Shown piece after piece: positions 1 to 6,038 of a DNA stretch of 14,994 nt. The notes beneath the pieces are model-generated. The model did not search any database, had not been told where the DNA came from, and saw only the letters and a program-made list of their open reading frames with translations. The position numbers were made by a program, and so were the translations under genes. This DNA comes from Bacteroidales bacterium UBA1077 (GTDB lineage Bacteria; Bacteroidota; Bacteroidia; Bacteroidales; UBA932), in the NCBI GenBank assembly GCA_002314195.1, contig DCCQ01000083.1:1-14994 (forward strand), written 5' to 3'. The first letter of the stretch is position 1; each line of letters begins with the position of its first letter.

Positions 1-77
1 GCGTTTCCGTCGTACAGCGCTTTAGCCATGCCCGGGAACTGGGAACCCTGACCGGGAAATACGTATGCCTTTTTCAT
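1..77 (-). CDS. fabD: Malonyl-CoA:ACP transacylase FabD, N-terminal fragment
   Basis: Only the first 25 codons lie in the window; the gene runs off the left edge. Read on the minus strand from the ATG at 77-75, the protein begins MKKAYVFPGQGSQFPGMAKA. The FPGQGSQ block near the N-terminus is the signature opening of malonyl-CoA:acyl-carrier-protein transacylases, which load malonate onto ACP in the cytoplasm to start fatty-acid synthesis. The catalytic GHSxGE serine motif lies outside the window, so activity cannot be judged. The same opening occurs in acyltransferase domains of polyketide synthases, but a start exactly at this motif and a housekeeping promoter fit stand-alone FabD. A consensus TAnnTTTG element ends only 6 bases before the ATG, suggesting a leaderless or nearly leaderless mRNA. 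Confidence 0.9.
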   Translation of the reverse strand, partial: MKKAYVFPGQGSQFPGMAKALYDGN

Positions 78-83
78 AATACG

Positions 84-91
84 CAAAAATA
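84..91 (-). promoter_or_regulatory. Bacteroidota -7 promoter element for fabD
   Basis: On the minus strand the octamer TATTTTTG (91 down to 84) matches the Bacteroidota -7 consensus TAnnTTTG exactly. It ends 6 bases before the fabD ATG at 77. No clear TTTG is seen 19-20 bases upstream; the nearest is TTCGG at 115-111. Transcription would start at or just before the start codon. Confidence 0.55.
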
Positions 92-121
92 AGATTTATT
101 ATTGGATTATCCGAATATTAT

Positions 122-139
122 AGGCTCTTTTATGAGCCT
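122..139. repeat. Inverted repeat AGGCTC-N6-GAGCCT upstream of fabD promoter
   Basis: Perfect 6-base arms AGGCTC (122-127) and GAGCCT (134-139) are separated by TTTTAT. The repeat lies just upstream of the predicted fabD -33 region, in the 179-base gap between fabD and the tRNA. It could be a protein-binding site; it is not followed by a T-run typical of a terminator on either strand. A function is inferred only from position. Confidence 0.3.
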
Positions 140-167
140 TGAAATTACATTTTTCGATGCAAAAAAT

Positions 168-184
168 ATCTTTTCGCGAAAGAT
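168..184. repeat. Inverted repeat ATCTTT-N5-AAAGAT between fabD and tRNA
   Basis: Six-base arms ATCTTT (168-173) and AAAGAT (179-184) flank TCGCG. The repeat sits in the divergent gap upstream of the likely tRNA promoter and behind the fabD promoter. It may be a regulator site or chance in AT-rich DNA. Confidence 0.25.
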
Positions 185-197
185 TTGCCAAAAATTC

Positions 198-225
198 TTG
201 TTTTGCCATTTATTTGTTATTTTTG
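198..225 (+). promoter_or_regulatory. Candidate promoter for tRNA-Arg
   Basis: TATTTTTG at 218-225 matches TAnnTTTG exactly, with TTG at 198-200 upstream at a 17-base spacing, slightly shorter than the usual 19-21. Transcription would begin about 25 bases before the mature tRNA 5' end at 257, leaving a short leader for RNase P to remove. Confidence 0.5.
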
Positions 226-256
226 TAATCTGATTGCGTGAAACCGCAAGAATGAT

Positions 257-328
257 GCCCCTGTAGTCTAATGGATAGAATTTCGGATTCCGGTTCCGAC
301 GATTTGGGTTCGATTCCCAACGGGGGTA
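257..328 (+). tRNA. tRNA-Arg (anticodon CCG)
   Basis: The cloverleaf can be drawn by hand. The acceptor stem GCCCCTG (257-263) pairs with CGGGGGT (321-327), with two G-U pairs. The anticodon stem TCGGA (283-287) pairs with TCCGA (295-299) around the loop TTCCGGT, giving anticodon CCG at 290-292, which reads CGG arginine codons. The T stem TTGGG (304-308) pairs with CCCAA (316-320) around TTCGATT. The D-arm region carries the usual TAGTCTAATGGATAGA string. The discriminator base is A328 and CCA is not encoded, so it must be added enzymatically. Confidence 0.95.
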
Positions 329-379
329 CTGAGTTAACTTTCAGGTCTATCCTTGGATATGAACCAACCGCTCAAATTT

Positions 380-970
380 ATGAAAAGAATTCTAATCTCT
401 CTCGCGGCGGCGATTTTTGTTTGTGTACCGGTGGTGTCGGCTCAGACACCGGAGTCCCGTAATGAAATAACGTTTGGCTACGGCCGGGTCACTGTTGTGG
501 ATGTGGCTCACGTGGTCGGCGGGGTTTTCGCCACGGCGTTCACGGCTGGTTATGCGAGGTTCGACAATTTCAGATCTTACGGATCTGTCAATCTTGAATA
601 TTATAGGGTTCTTAACAAGACGTTCTCGGTGGGGGCGGCAGTCTCTTGGTTCGGAGGAACCGCTGATGAACTGAACAAGGAGAACGAGAAGATCGGCAAC
701 GCCGACTACAGCGGATTTGCGGTCATGCCTGCGGCAAAGGCGTTCTGGTTCAGGAAGCCTCATGTGGCGATGTACTCGAAACTCGCCGCCGGAGTGACTC
801 TCCTCGATGATTTCGATGAGGAGACGGACTCGCATTCGTTCGATCCGTTCTTCGGGGCTCAGGTTACCCTCGCCGGGGTGCAGTTCGGCGGGGAACGCTT
901 CCGTGGCTTTGTCGAGGCCGGCGCAGGAATGCAAGGCCTGGTGATTGCCGGACTGAGCATGTCGTTCTAA
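380..970 (+). CDS. Small outer-membrane beta-barrel-like protein, secreted
   Basis: No family is recognised with confidence. The protein starts MKRILISLAAAIFVCVPVVS, a clear Sec signal peptide with likely cleavage after Ala21 (VSA|Q), leaving about 175 residues. The rest is rich in alternating hydrophobic and aromatic residues and glycine (FGYGRVTVV, AAVSWFGG, AGAGMQGLVI). It ends in SMSF, a C-terminal Phe as expected of outer-membrane barrels recognised by the BAM complex. It is therefore probably an 8-strand-type porin-like or OmpA/OmpW-like barrel of unknown role. Start choice: ATG at 380 gives the cleanest signal peptide. ATG at 359 (adding MNQPLKF) is possible because a TATCCTTG element lies 3 bases before it, and TTG at 353 is also in frame. 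The gene starts 51 bases after the tRNA, may be read from it, and is closed by a hairpin shared with the convergent dehydrogenase gene. Confidence 0.75.
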   Translation: MKRILISLAAAIFVCVPVVSAQTPESRNEITFGYGRVTVVDVAHVVGGVFATAFTAGYARFDNFRSYGSVNLEYYRVLNKTFSVGAAVSWFGGTADELNKENEKIGNADYSGFAVMPAAKAFWFRKPHVAMYSKLAAGVTLLDDFDEETDSHSFDPFFGAQVTLAGVQFGGERFRGFVEAGAGMQGLVIAGLSMSF

Positions 971-989
971 GTCACTATGCAATATAAAT

Positions 990-1029
990 AATCGCCGCCA
1001 TCACATTGACAGTCGTGATGGCGGCGATT
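990..1029. terminator. Bidirectional hairpin terminator
   Basis: A perfect 15-base-pair stem (990-1004 with 1015-1029; arm AATCGCCGCCATCAC) closes a 10-base loop. It lies between two convergent genes ending at 970 and 1055. The downstream T-run is weak on the plus strand (ATTTGG) and better on the minus strand (TTATTTATATTG), so it probably stops transcription from both sides. Confidence 0.8.
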
Positions 1030-1054
1030 TGGTTGAAATGACAATTCTGTCAGA

Positions 1055-2098
1055 TTAGAGATTGTCAAATGTGAAACTTTCCCATGGGAGTTGGGCGTCC
1101 TTGCCTCTGTCAAGCACATCTGCGACGTGGCAGAGCATCGGGAATCTGGTCAGGTCAACCTCGCCTTTCTCGGCGCGCTTGGAGATGGCGGCGAAGACGC
1201 GGCGGGACACGACGAGGCTCTCGAGGGTGACACCGGAAAGGATATTCAGTGCCTCCTCGTAGGTCTTGCCTTCACCCAGCAGGATGCCGATCTTTCTGGT
1301 CCTTCCGCCATAGACGGTCACATAGAGGTCGCCGATTCCGATGTTCTCGCAGTCGCGGCTCGCTCCCTGAAGCTCAAGCAGGTAGCGCATTTCCTTGACT
1401 GCCTGGTAGAAGGCTCCGGCCTGGCTGTTGTAGTGAAGCCCGTCGTTCATTGTCCTGTTCACCAGCCCGATTGTCATCGCGACCGCCAACGCATAACCGT
1501 TCTTGAGCGCCACCGCACTCTCCAGTCCCTCGACATCGTTGGTCAGGGAAATGTGATAGTAGTCGGTGGACATCGCGGCTTTCATCATTCTGAGAATCTC
1601 AGGCTGCTTGCCGCAGAACGCCACCTCGGTCTGGTCGTGGGCCACGAGCTCATAACTGGTGCACGGGCCGCCGATGGCGCAGATCTGCCTGTCGACTCCC
1701 TTTTTCGTAAGGCTGCGTTTCCAGTACTCCGGGTATGAGATCAGTGTCCCATCCTCAAGATTGATCAGACCCTTGGTGACCGACAGCACTGGAACCGAAG
1801 GATCAAGTTCCGCGAGAATATTCTCAAGGAACCAGTCAACTCCGAATGAGCTGACGCCGCCGATGATGAAATCGCAACCCTTGACGGCCTCTTTCCATTC
1901 CTCGAATTGGAAATATTCAACGCCGGCAGGGAACGGCACATTGAATTTAGGATGTTTGCCTGTTGATTTGCAGGCATCGATGATGTCCTGGTCCAAAGAA
2001 GTTCCGACAAGCCTTACAGTGTTCCCGTTCTCTCTTGCCGGGAAAGCGAGTGCGGAGCCCATCATGCCGGCTCCGATGATTGTGATTGTTTTTGCCAT
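1055..2098 (-). CDS. gpsA: Glycerol-3-phosphate dehydrogenase [NAD(P)+]-like, divergent GpsA
   Basis: The 347-residue cytoplasmic protein would reduce dihydroxyacetone phosphate to sn-glycerol-3-phosphate for phospholipid synthesis. Seen: an N-terminal Rossmann fold with G9-A-G11-M-M-G14; SVTKG with Lys109; GGPCTSYELVA (143-153), standing where family members have SGPxxAxE; ALKN with Lys199, the expected catalytic lysine; and GDLYVTVYGGRTRKIG (256-271), standing for the usual GDLxxTCxSxxSRNRRxG block. Length is close to the family norm of about 330. Several blocks differ from canonical GpsA, so a related 2-hydroxyacid or polyol-phosphate substrate is possible; this could be a second, specialised copy. 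It is the last gene of an operon, 36 bases after the S9 peptidase, and ends at the shared hairpin. The ATG at 2098 begins directly at the nucleotide-binding fold (MAKTITIIGAG), which fixes the start. Confidence 0.8.
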   Translation of the reverse strand: MAKTITIIGAGMMGSALAFPARENGNTVRLVGTSLDQDIIDACKSTGKHPKFNVPFPAGVEYFQFEEWKEAVKGCDFIIGGVSSFGVDWFLENILAELDPSVPVLSVTKGLINLEDGTLISYPEYWKRSLTKKGVDRQICAIGGPCTSYELVAHDQTEVAFCGKQPEILRMMKAAMSTDYYHISLTNDVEGLESAVALKNGYALAVAMTIGLVNRTMNDGLHYNSQAGAFYQAVKEMRYLLELQGASRDCENIGIGDLYVTVYGGRTRKIGILLGEGKTYEEALNILSGVTLESLVVSRRVFAAISKRAEKGEVDLTRFPMLCHVADVLDRGKDAQLPWESFTFDNL

Positions 2099-2134
2099 AT
2101 TAAGTATAAGTAGGTGAATATTATTATCGAATAA

Positions 2135-4399
2135 CTACTGCTTACACCATTTATCCAGCCAGTCGAAGTAACTGCGGTGCCAGAAGAGGGCGTTCTGCGG
2201 CTGGAGGATCCAGTGGTTCTCCTGCGGGAACACGATCAGCTTGGACGGGACGCCCATCATCTGGGCGGCGTTGAACGCGGCCATGCCCTGGTCGTAAGGG
2301 ATGCGGTAGTCCATCATGCCGTGGATGCAGAGGATCGGGGTGTGCCACTTTGTGACATTCAGATCCGGAGAATTGGAATAGTGGCGCTTGGCCTTGGCGG
2401 CGGAACTCCACGGCGAACCGGCCTGCTGGATGCCGCCGAAAGTCTTGCCGTCGCCGCGCGGACCCTTCTCTCCGGCTGTGTAGGAATATTCAGAAAGCCC
2501 GCCGTTGTCGAAGTTCGGGAACCACATCTCCTCGGTCTCGTAGTACATATATTTCTCATCGAATATGCCGGCGTGGGCGATGAAGCAGTCATAGACGTTG
2601 CCGTGGATTCCGGCCATATAGTAGACGCTGAATCCACCGTATGACGCTCCGCAGCCAGCGAGTTTGCCCACATAAGGCTCAGCCTTGAGCTCCTTGGCGG
2701 CGCTCAGGTAGTCCTGCATGTTCTGCCCGATGTAGTCGCCGCTGATCTGCTCGCACCATTCCTGACCGAAGGCTGTCGTGCCGCGGCGGTTGGGAAGGAT
2801 GACTATGTAGCCCTGGTTGGCCATGAGGCGGTAGTTCCAACGGTAGCTCCAGCCCTGGCTCAGAGTGCCCTGAGGACCGCCGAGGAATATCTCGATGGCA
2901 GGGTAAACCTTGGTCGAGTCGAATTGAGGAGGGTAGAGGACCCAGGTGAGCATCTTCTTTCCGTCCGTGGTCTTGATCCAGCGCTCTCGCGTATCGTAGG
3001 CTGTCAACTGGCCGATGATCCCGCCGTTCTCGTCGGTGATCCTGCTGAACGAACCGTCGGTCTCGTTGACCGCCACAAGTTCCGTAGGGAATTCCATCGA
3101 GCAATAACTGGCGAGCAGGGTGCTGTCAACGATGGCGAACGGAGAGTTGAAATCGTACCAGGCGTCGTCAGGTGTGATTCTCTTGATCCCGGCATCGGCC
3201 ACAGTCACGTTGCAGATTGCCTGAAGCCCCTCGATCAGTGAATTGAAGTAGATGCTCTTGGAGTCATCCGCCCAGACAATGCCGCCTGCGTTGTACTTGA
3301 AGTCTGCCGTGAGGTTACGGATTCCATTTATGTGAGGAATCGCGGACTGGCCTTCGGATGACTTCTCAGTGTCAGCGAGGTCGGCCACCATAAGGCGGAC
3401 CTTGTCGGCCTCGTACCCGTCGCGCTCCATGCTGAGCCATGCGATCTGCTTCCCGTCAGGACTCCAGACCGGATCAGTGTCATAGCCTCCGGCCATCGGT
3501 ATCTGTACGGTTTCGCCTGTCAGTATGCAGTAGATGTAGATCTCCGTGTCCGTCGAGAAGGCATATTCACGACCCGTCTCAACCTTTTTGCATGAATATG
3601 CCACATAGCGTCCGTCGGGACTCCAGCAAAGCTGCTCGATGCCGCTCAACGGCTCAAGTGGCAGCTCGTACTTTCCTGCGTCCTCGGCGAGGATATTCAT
3701 GGAGTTGCCCTCTGTTATTTCTCCGCCGAGCGGAGCCACATAGGTCTGCGGCCTTTCGGTCGTCCAGTGGTCCCAGTGACGGTACATGAGATCCTCCGTG
3801 ACGTAGGCCTGCGCCTTGTCCAGTTTCTTGTCGAAATCCTTCGGGGTCTTCACTACTCCGGGAATCGTGCTGGTGTAGAGTACCTGCGACTGGTCCGGAC
3901 TAAGGGTGAACTCTCCGATTCCCGCTTCCACCTTGCTGAGCTGCTTTCTTGCTGAGAGTGAGGCTTTTCCATCAGCGATGGTGACCGCCGCATTGTAAAG
4001 CTGGCCACCCTGTAGGTAGTAGATGGACTTTCCGTCCAGGCTCCAGCGGGCGTTGTTGATGCTCTTGCCATCGGCCGTCAATTGGATCTTGTCCCCGAAG
4101 GAAAGCGATCCGTCTTCGTTTCTGGTCACCTCGCCGAGGAACAGATTCCTGCAAGAACGGTTCTCCTCGATTGACGTGTAACTTACTCCATAGAGAACCC
4201 AGCGCCCGTCAGGTGACAGCTGAGGATCCGACAGACGTCCCAGTGACAGCAGGACCTCCGGAGTCATCCTTCCGTCCTCGACCTTGATGTCGGACGGGCC
4301 GATGTAACCTTTGTCGGCCTCCGTTCCGCTTTTCTGTGCACAACTCATCATTGTAATCAGTGCCGCCGCCACGAGGGCGGCCTTTCCTTTGTTTATCAT
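2135..4399 (-). CDS. S9-family prolyl oligopeptidase / dipeptidyl peptidase, lipoprotein
   Basis: A 754-residue serine peptidase expected to release dipeptides or acyl-amino acids from peptides in the periplasm or at the outer membrane. The N-terminus has a lipoprotein signal with Cys20 (ITMMSC|A). Residues about 55-440 form a beta-propeller with PD40-like repeats (LSPDGRWVLY at 61, WSLDGKSIYY at 119, LSPDQSQVLY at 166, WSPDGRYVAY at 259, WSPDGKQIAW at 312, WADDSKSIYF at 376). Residues about 470-754 form the alpha/beta-hydrolase domain with catalytic Ser586 in GASYGG, Asp697 in HGMMDYRIP and His729 in ENHW. The YRHWDHW string (206-212) resembles bacterial DPP5-type enzymes, so DPP5-like activity is the best guess. 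It starts 5 bases after the WYL regulator stop and precedes gpsA by 36 bases, so the three should be one transcript. The triad is complete and no truncation is seen. Confidence 0.9.
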   Translation of the reverse strand: MINKGKAALVAAALITMMSCAQKSGTEADKGYIGPSDIKVEDGRMTPEVLLSLGRLSDPQLSPDGRWVLYGVSYTSIEENRSCRNLFLGEVTRNEDGSLSFGDKIQLTADGKSINNARWSLDGKSIYYLQGGQLYNAAVTIADGKASLSARKQLSKVEAGIGEFTLSPDQSQVLYTSTIPGVVKTPKDFDKKLDKAQAYVTEDLMYRHWDHWTTERPQTYVAPLGGEITEGNSMNILAEDAGKYELPLEPLSGIEQLCWSPDGRYVAYSCKKVETGREYAFSTDTEIYIYCILTGETVQIPMAGGYDTDPVWSPDGKQIAWLSMERDGYEADKVRLMVADLADTEKSSEGQSAIPHINGIRNLTADFKYNAGGIVWADDSKSIYFNSLIEGLQAICNVTVADAGIKRITPDDAWYDFNSPFAIVDSTLLASYCSMEFPTELVAVNETDGSFSRITDENGGIIGQLTAYDTRERWIKTTDGKKMLTWVLYPPQFDSTKVYPAIEIFLGGPQGTLSQGWSYRWNYRLMANQGYIVILPNRRGTTAFGQEWCEQISGDYIGQNMQDYLSAAKELKAEPYVGKLAGCGASYGGFSVYYMAGIHGNVYDCFIAHAGIFDEKYMYYETEEMWFPNFDNGGLSEYSYTAGEKGPRGDGKTFGGIQQAGSPWSSAAKAKRHYSNSPDLNVTKWHTPILCIHGMMDYRIPYDQGMAAFNAAQMMGVPSKLIVFPQENHWILQPQNALFWHRSYFDWLDKWCKQ

Positions 4400-4404
4400 A
4401 AATA

Positions 4405-5352
4405 TTATAAGTATTGTTTGTACGCTTTCTCAAGTTCTTCCATGACCTCGCGCCTTACCGCTTCCGGCTCAAGGACTTCCAGCCTGCCGGCGTGGCGGCA
4501 GAACTCCATTGTCAGGTTCTTGTTCGGAATGACCCGGATTCTGAATATTCTTCCGCCCCCTTCAGCCTTTCCTTCCTCCGCTTGCGAACGATGGATCGGC
4601 AGGTCGCGAATGTAACGCGCTTCCTCGTCAGTCACCTTGAAACGGATCGTCACCGGCTTCTGCCCGGCTTTCGGAAAATATATACCATAGCTTTGGCTGA
4701 ATATTCCGTCCACATCGAAATTCCTGGGCATTTTGAAACTATTGCCGGTCACTCGAAGCGAACAGATCCGGTCGAGACCATAGACTCTCCATGCGTTCAT
4801 GTCATCATTGCCGGCTTCGGAGTCTCCGGAGGCCGCCCTTTCATGGCAGAACGCCACCAGATACCACCTCTTCTCATGCTCTTTGACTGCGAGTGGCTGA
4901 ATATGAAGGGTCTCAAGGGAGTCAGAACTGTATTTTCCATAGACGATCTCCAATTCCTTTCCGTCCTCCATCGCCTGCATTATAGCCGTGAGGTACTTCT
5001 GACCGGAAGGAATCTCCTCCACACTGACCCTTCCTGAGAGGCGTTCCTTGCTTAGAGAGAGTAAGTTGTTGACCGTGAATGTGTTGACAAGCCAGCCGAT
5101 GCTCTCCTCGTTGTCCAGAACATCGCCACCGTACGGAATGAAATAACAGTTTGTCCGTCTGTCGCAGTCAATGTCTATTCCGAAAAGGTCGGCCACCGCG
5201 AGTCTGTGGTTGTTGAATGTTCTTCTTGAATATGCCATGCCGAATCGTCGGGAATATTTTTCGCCCAGTTCCTTGAATGTCAGACCGCCCCCACCGGCAG
5301 CGGTGAGGGTCTGGATGAGCCAGATATATTTCCCGATCAATTCTGAAACCAT
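4405..5352 (-). CDS. WYL-domain transcriptional regulator
   Basis: A 315-residue cytoplasmic regulator. Residues about 1-75 form a winged helix-turn-helix (LTFKELGEKY, then SRRTFNNHRLAVADLFG as recognition region). Residues about 118-200 form a WYL domain with the diagnostic KRWYLVAF (161-168) and YGLDRI (191-196). The C-terminal third (about 215-315, including PVTIRFKV and VIPNKNLTMEF) matches the WCX-type extension found after WYL. WYL proteins sense ligands, in some cases nucleic acids or nucleotides, and control nearby genes. Here it heads an operon with the S9 peptidase (5-base gap) and gpsA, so autoregulation of that operon is a reasonable inference. A TATATTTG promoter element lies 25 bases upstream, and a 7-bp hairpin lies between promoter and ATG. 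WYL regulators also occur in phage-defence loci, but no defence gene is present here. Confidence 0.88.
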   Translation of the reverse strand: MVSELIGKYIWLIQTLTAAGGGGLTFKELGEKYSRRFGMAYSRRTFNNHRLAVADLFGIDIDCDRRTNCYFIPYGGDVLDNEESIGWLVNTFTVNNLLSLSKERLSGRVSVEEIPSGQKYLTAIMQAMEDGKELEIVYGKYSSDSLETLHIQPLAVKEHEKRWYLVAFCHERAASGDSEAGNDDMNAWRVYGLDRICSLRVTGNSFKMPRNFDVDGIFSQSYGIYFPKAGQKPVTIRFKVTDEEARYIRDLPIHRSQAEEGKAEGGGRIFRIRVIPNKNLTMEFCRHAGRLEVLEPEAVRREVMEELEKAYKQYL

Positions 5353-5355
5353 TGC

Positions 5356-5378
5356 GATGTGCTTTCTTTCGGCACATC
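5356..5378 (-). promoter_or_regulatory. 5'-UTR hairpin / candidate operator before the WYL regulator
   Basis: Perfect 7-base arms GATGTGC (5356-5362) and GCACATC (5372-5378) flank a 9-base spacer. Read as mRNA on the minus strand, the stem closes a loop CGAAAGAAA and is followed after only 3 bases by the ATG. The purine-rich, ribosome-site-like stretch would sit in the loop. Alternatively the palindrome is a DNA operator immediately downstream of the TATATTTG element, well placed for autorepression. Confidence 0.5.
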
Positions 5379-5385
5379 AAATATA
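5378..5385 (-). promoter_or_regulatory. -7 promoter element for the WYL-peptidase-gpsA operon
   Basis: On the minus strand TATATTTG (5385 down to 5378) matches TAnnTTTG exactly. No TTTG is seen at the expected distance upstream, so it may depend on an activator. It is divergent from the lipoprotein promoter in the same 166-base gap. Confidence 0.5.
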
Positions 5386-5480
5386 GCAACAAAAAGCGAT
5401 TTGATTCTGATTTGGCCGGTAGTTTTGAAATTTTTTATGTCTTTTGCACCTGAAAATCGTCATTACGCAAAGCAAGGTAA

Positions 5481-5510
5481 TTGATTTTCGGGATTTAGTG
5501 TGTAGATTTG
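5481..5510 (+). promoter_or_regulatory. Promoter for the small lipoprotein
   Basis: TTG at 5481-5483 and TAGATTTG at 5503-5510 are separated by exactly 19 bases and match the Bacteroidota -33/-7 consensus. The ATG at 5519 lies only 8 bases after the -7 element, so the mRNA would have almost no leader for that start. The ATG at 5534 would have a leader of about 20 bases. Confidence 0.65.
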
Positions 5511-5518
5511 CGGTTGAA

Positions 5519-5974
5519 ATGAAGAAAGTTGGTATGAATATGTTGGTAAAGGCGTTGGCGCTGCCTCTTTTGGCGGCTCCGCTCTTTTCCTCGTGCATGG
5601 TTGAGAATGAGAATCCTGAAAACAAATTCAACACATCATTCAACGAGCCGGTAGCCAACTATCAGGTCACCGGCAAGGTGACCGATGTGGGAGCTCCCAT
5701 CGCCGGGATAAGGGTCATCGCAGACTACAGCAATGGTGTACCCTATCGCGCGGACACATTGTACACCGACAAGGAAGGACGATTCTCCAAGTTCATGTCA
5801 ATCCCCCGTGTGGACAAATTCGTCATGTCTTTCACAGACATCGATGGAAACGCGAATGGTGGTTATTTCGAGTCTAAATTCATAGAGGTCAATCCAGTCC
5901 GCACAGAGATGGCGTCCGGACATTTCGGAGGTTCGTTCATCGTCTCGGCGGAAGTCGAACTGCATAAAAAGTGA
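5519..5974 (+). CDS. Small lipoprotein, resembling radical-SAM-associated putative lipoproteins
   Basis: A 151-residue lipoprotein. From ATG 5519 it begins MKKVGMNMLVKALALPLL and has a lipobox LFSSC with Cys26. The rest looks like one carboxypeptidase-regulatory/CNA-B-type beta-sandwich: YQVTGKVTDVGAPIAGIRV, then DTLYTDKEGRFS, then VMSFTDIDGNANGGYFES, then VEVELHKK-like C-terminal strands. This order (GKV, IxGIRV, DTxYTDxEGRF, FxDIDGxxNGG, xSAxVxLxKK) is what I recall for the Bacteroidales family annotated as radical-SAM-associated putative lipoprotein; the assignment is from memory. Its function is not known. No radical SAM gene is adjacent: its neighbours are the divergent WYL operon and recG. 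ATG at 5534 (MNMLVK) is a plausible alternative start, preceded by GAAGAAAG and better spaced from the promoter. An extension to TTG 5444 is rejected because it precedes the promoter. Confidence 0.75.
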   Translation: MKKVGMNMLVKALALPLLAAPLFSSCMVENENPENKFNTSFNEPVANYQVTGKVTDVGAPIAGIRVIADYSNGVPYRADTLYTDKEGRFSKFMSIPRVDKFVMSFTDIDGNANGGYFESKFIEVNPVRTEMASGHFGGSFIVSAEVELHKK

Positions 5975-6000
5975 GTCGTTTCCGAATATGTCAGCCCTGC

Positions 6001-6020
6001 CGTTTTGAAAAGTCAAAACG
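6001..6020 (+). terminator. Hairpin between lipoprotein and recG, possible terminator
   Basis: Perfect 8-base arms CGTTTTGA (6001-6008) and TCAAAACG (6013-6020) enclose loop AAAG, followed by CCTTCTTATCTT. It follows the lipoprotein stop by 26 bases and could end that transcript, although the T-run is interrupted. Its left arm also contains the TTTG that serves as the recG -33 element. Confidence 0.5.
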
Positions 6021-6034
6021 CCTTCTTATCTTAG
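6004..6034 (+). promoter_or_regulatory. Promoter for recG
   Basis: TTTG at 6004-6007 and TATCTTAG at 6027-6034 (one mismatch to TAnnTTTG) are separated by exactly 19 bases. The recG ATG at 6039 comes 4 bases later, so transcription should start at or within a base or two of the ATG, giving a leaderless mRNA. Confidence 0.55.
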
Positions 6035-6038
6035 CGAA

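Noticed and set aside
257..970. tRNA-Arg as an integration site for a mobile element carrying the barrel gene
   Set aside because: No integrase is present and I see no second copy of the tRNA 3' end in the window; the flanking genes look like ordinary chromosome.
392..982. 196-residue minus-strand open frame opposite the barrel gene
   Set aside because: Antisense to a gene with a clear signal peptide; its translation is very rich in Arg and Glu, as expected of a shadow frame, and it runs through the terminator side.
1091..1738. 215-residue plus-strand open frame opposite gpsA
   Set aside because: Shadow of the dehydrogenase frame; no promoter and no recognisable motifs.
2177..2644. Plus-strand open frame opposite the S9 peptidase
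   Set aside because: Antisense to the catalytic domain with an intact Ser-Asp-His triad; Val/Gly/His-rich shadow translation.
4405..5352. Phage-defence locus suggested by the WYL regulator
   Set aside because: The operon partners are a peptidase and a dehydrogenase; no nuclease, methylase or other defence gene is beside it.
5444..5518. Upstream TTG start for the small lipoprotein
   Set aside because: It lies upstream of the TTG-N19-TAGATTTG promoter and would spoil the lipoprotein signal sequence.
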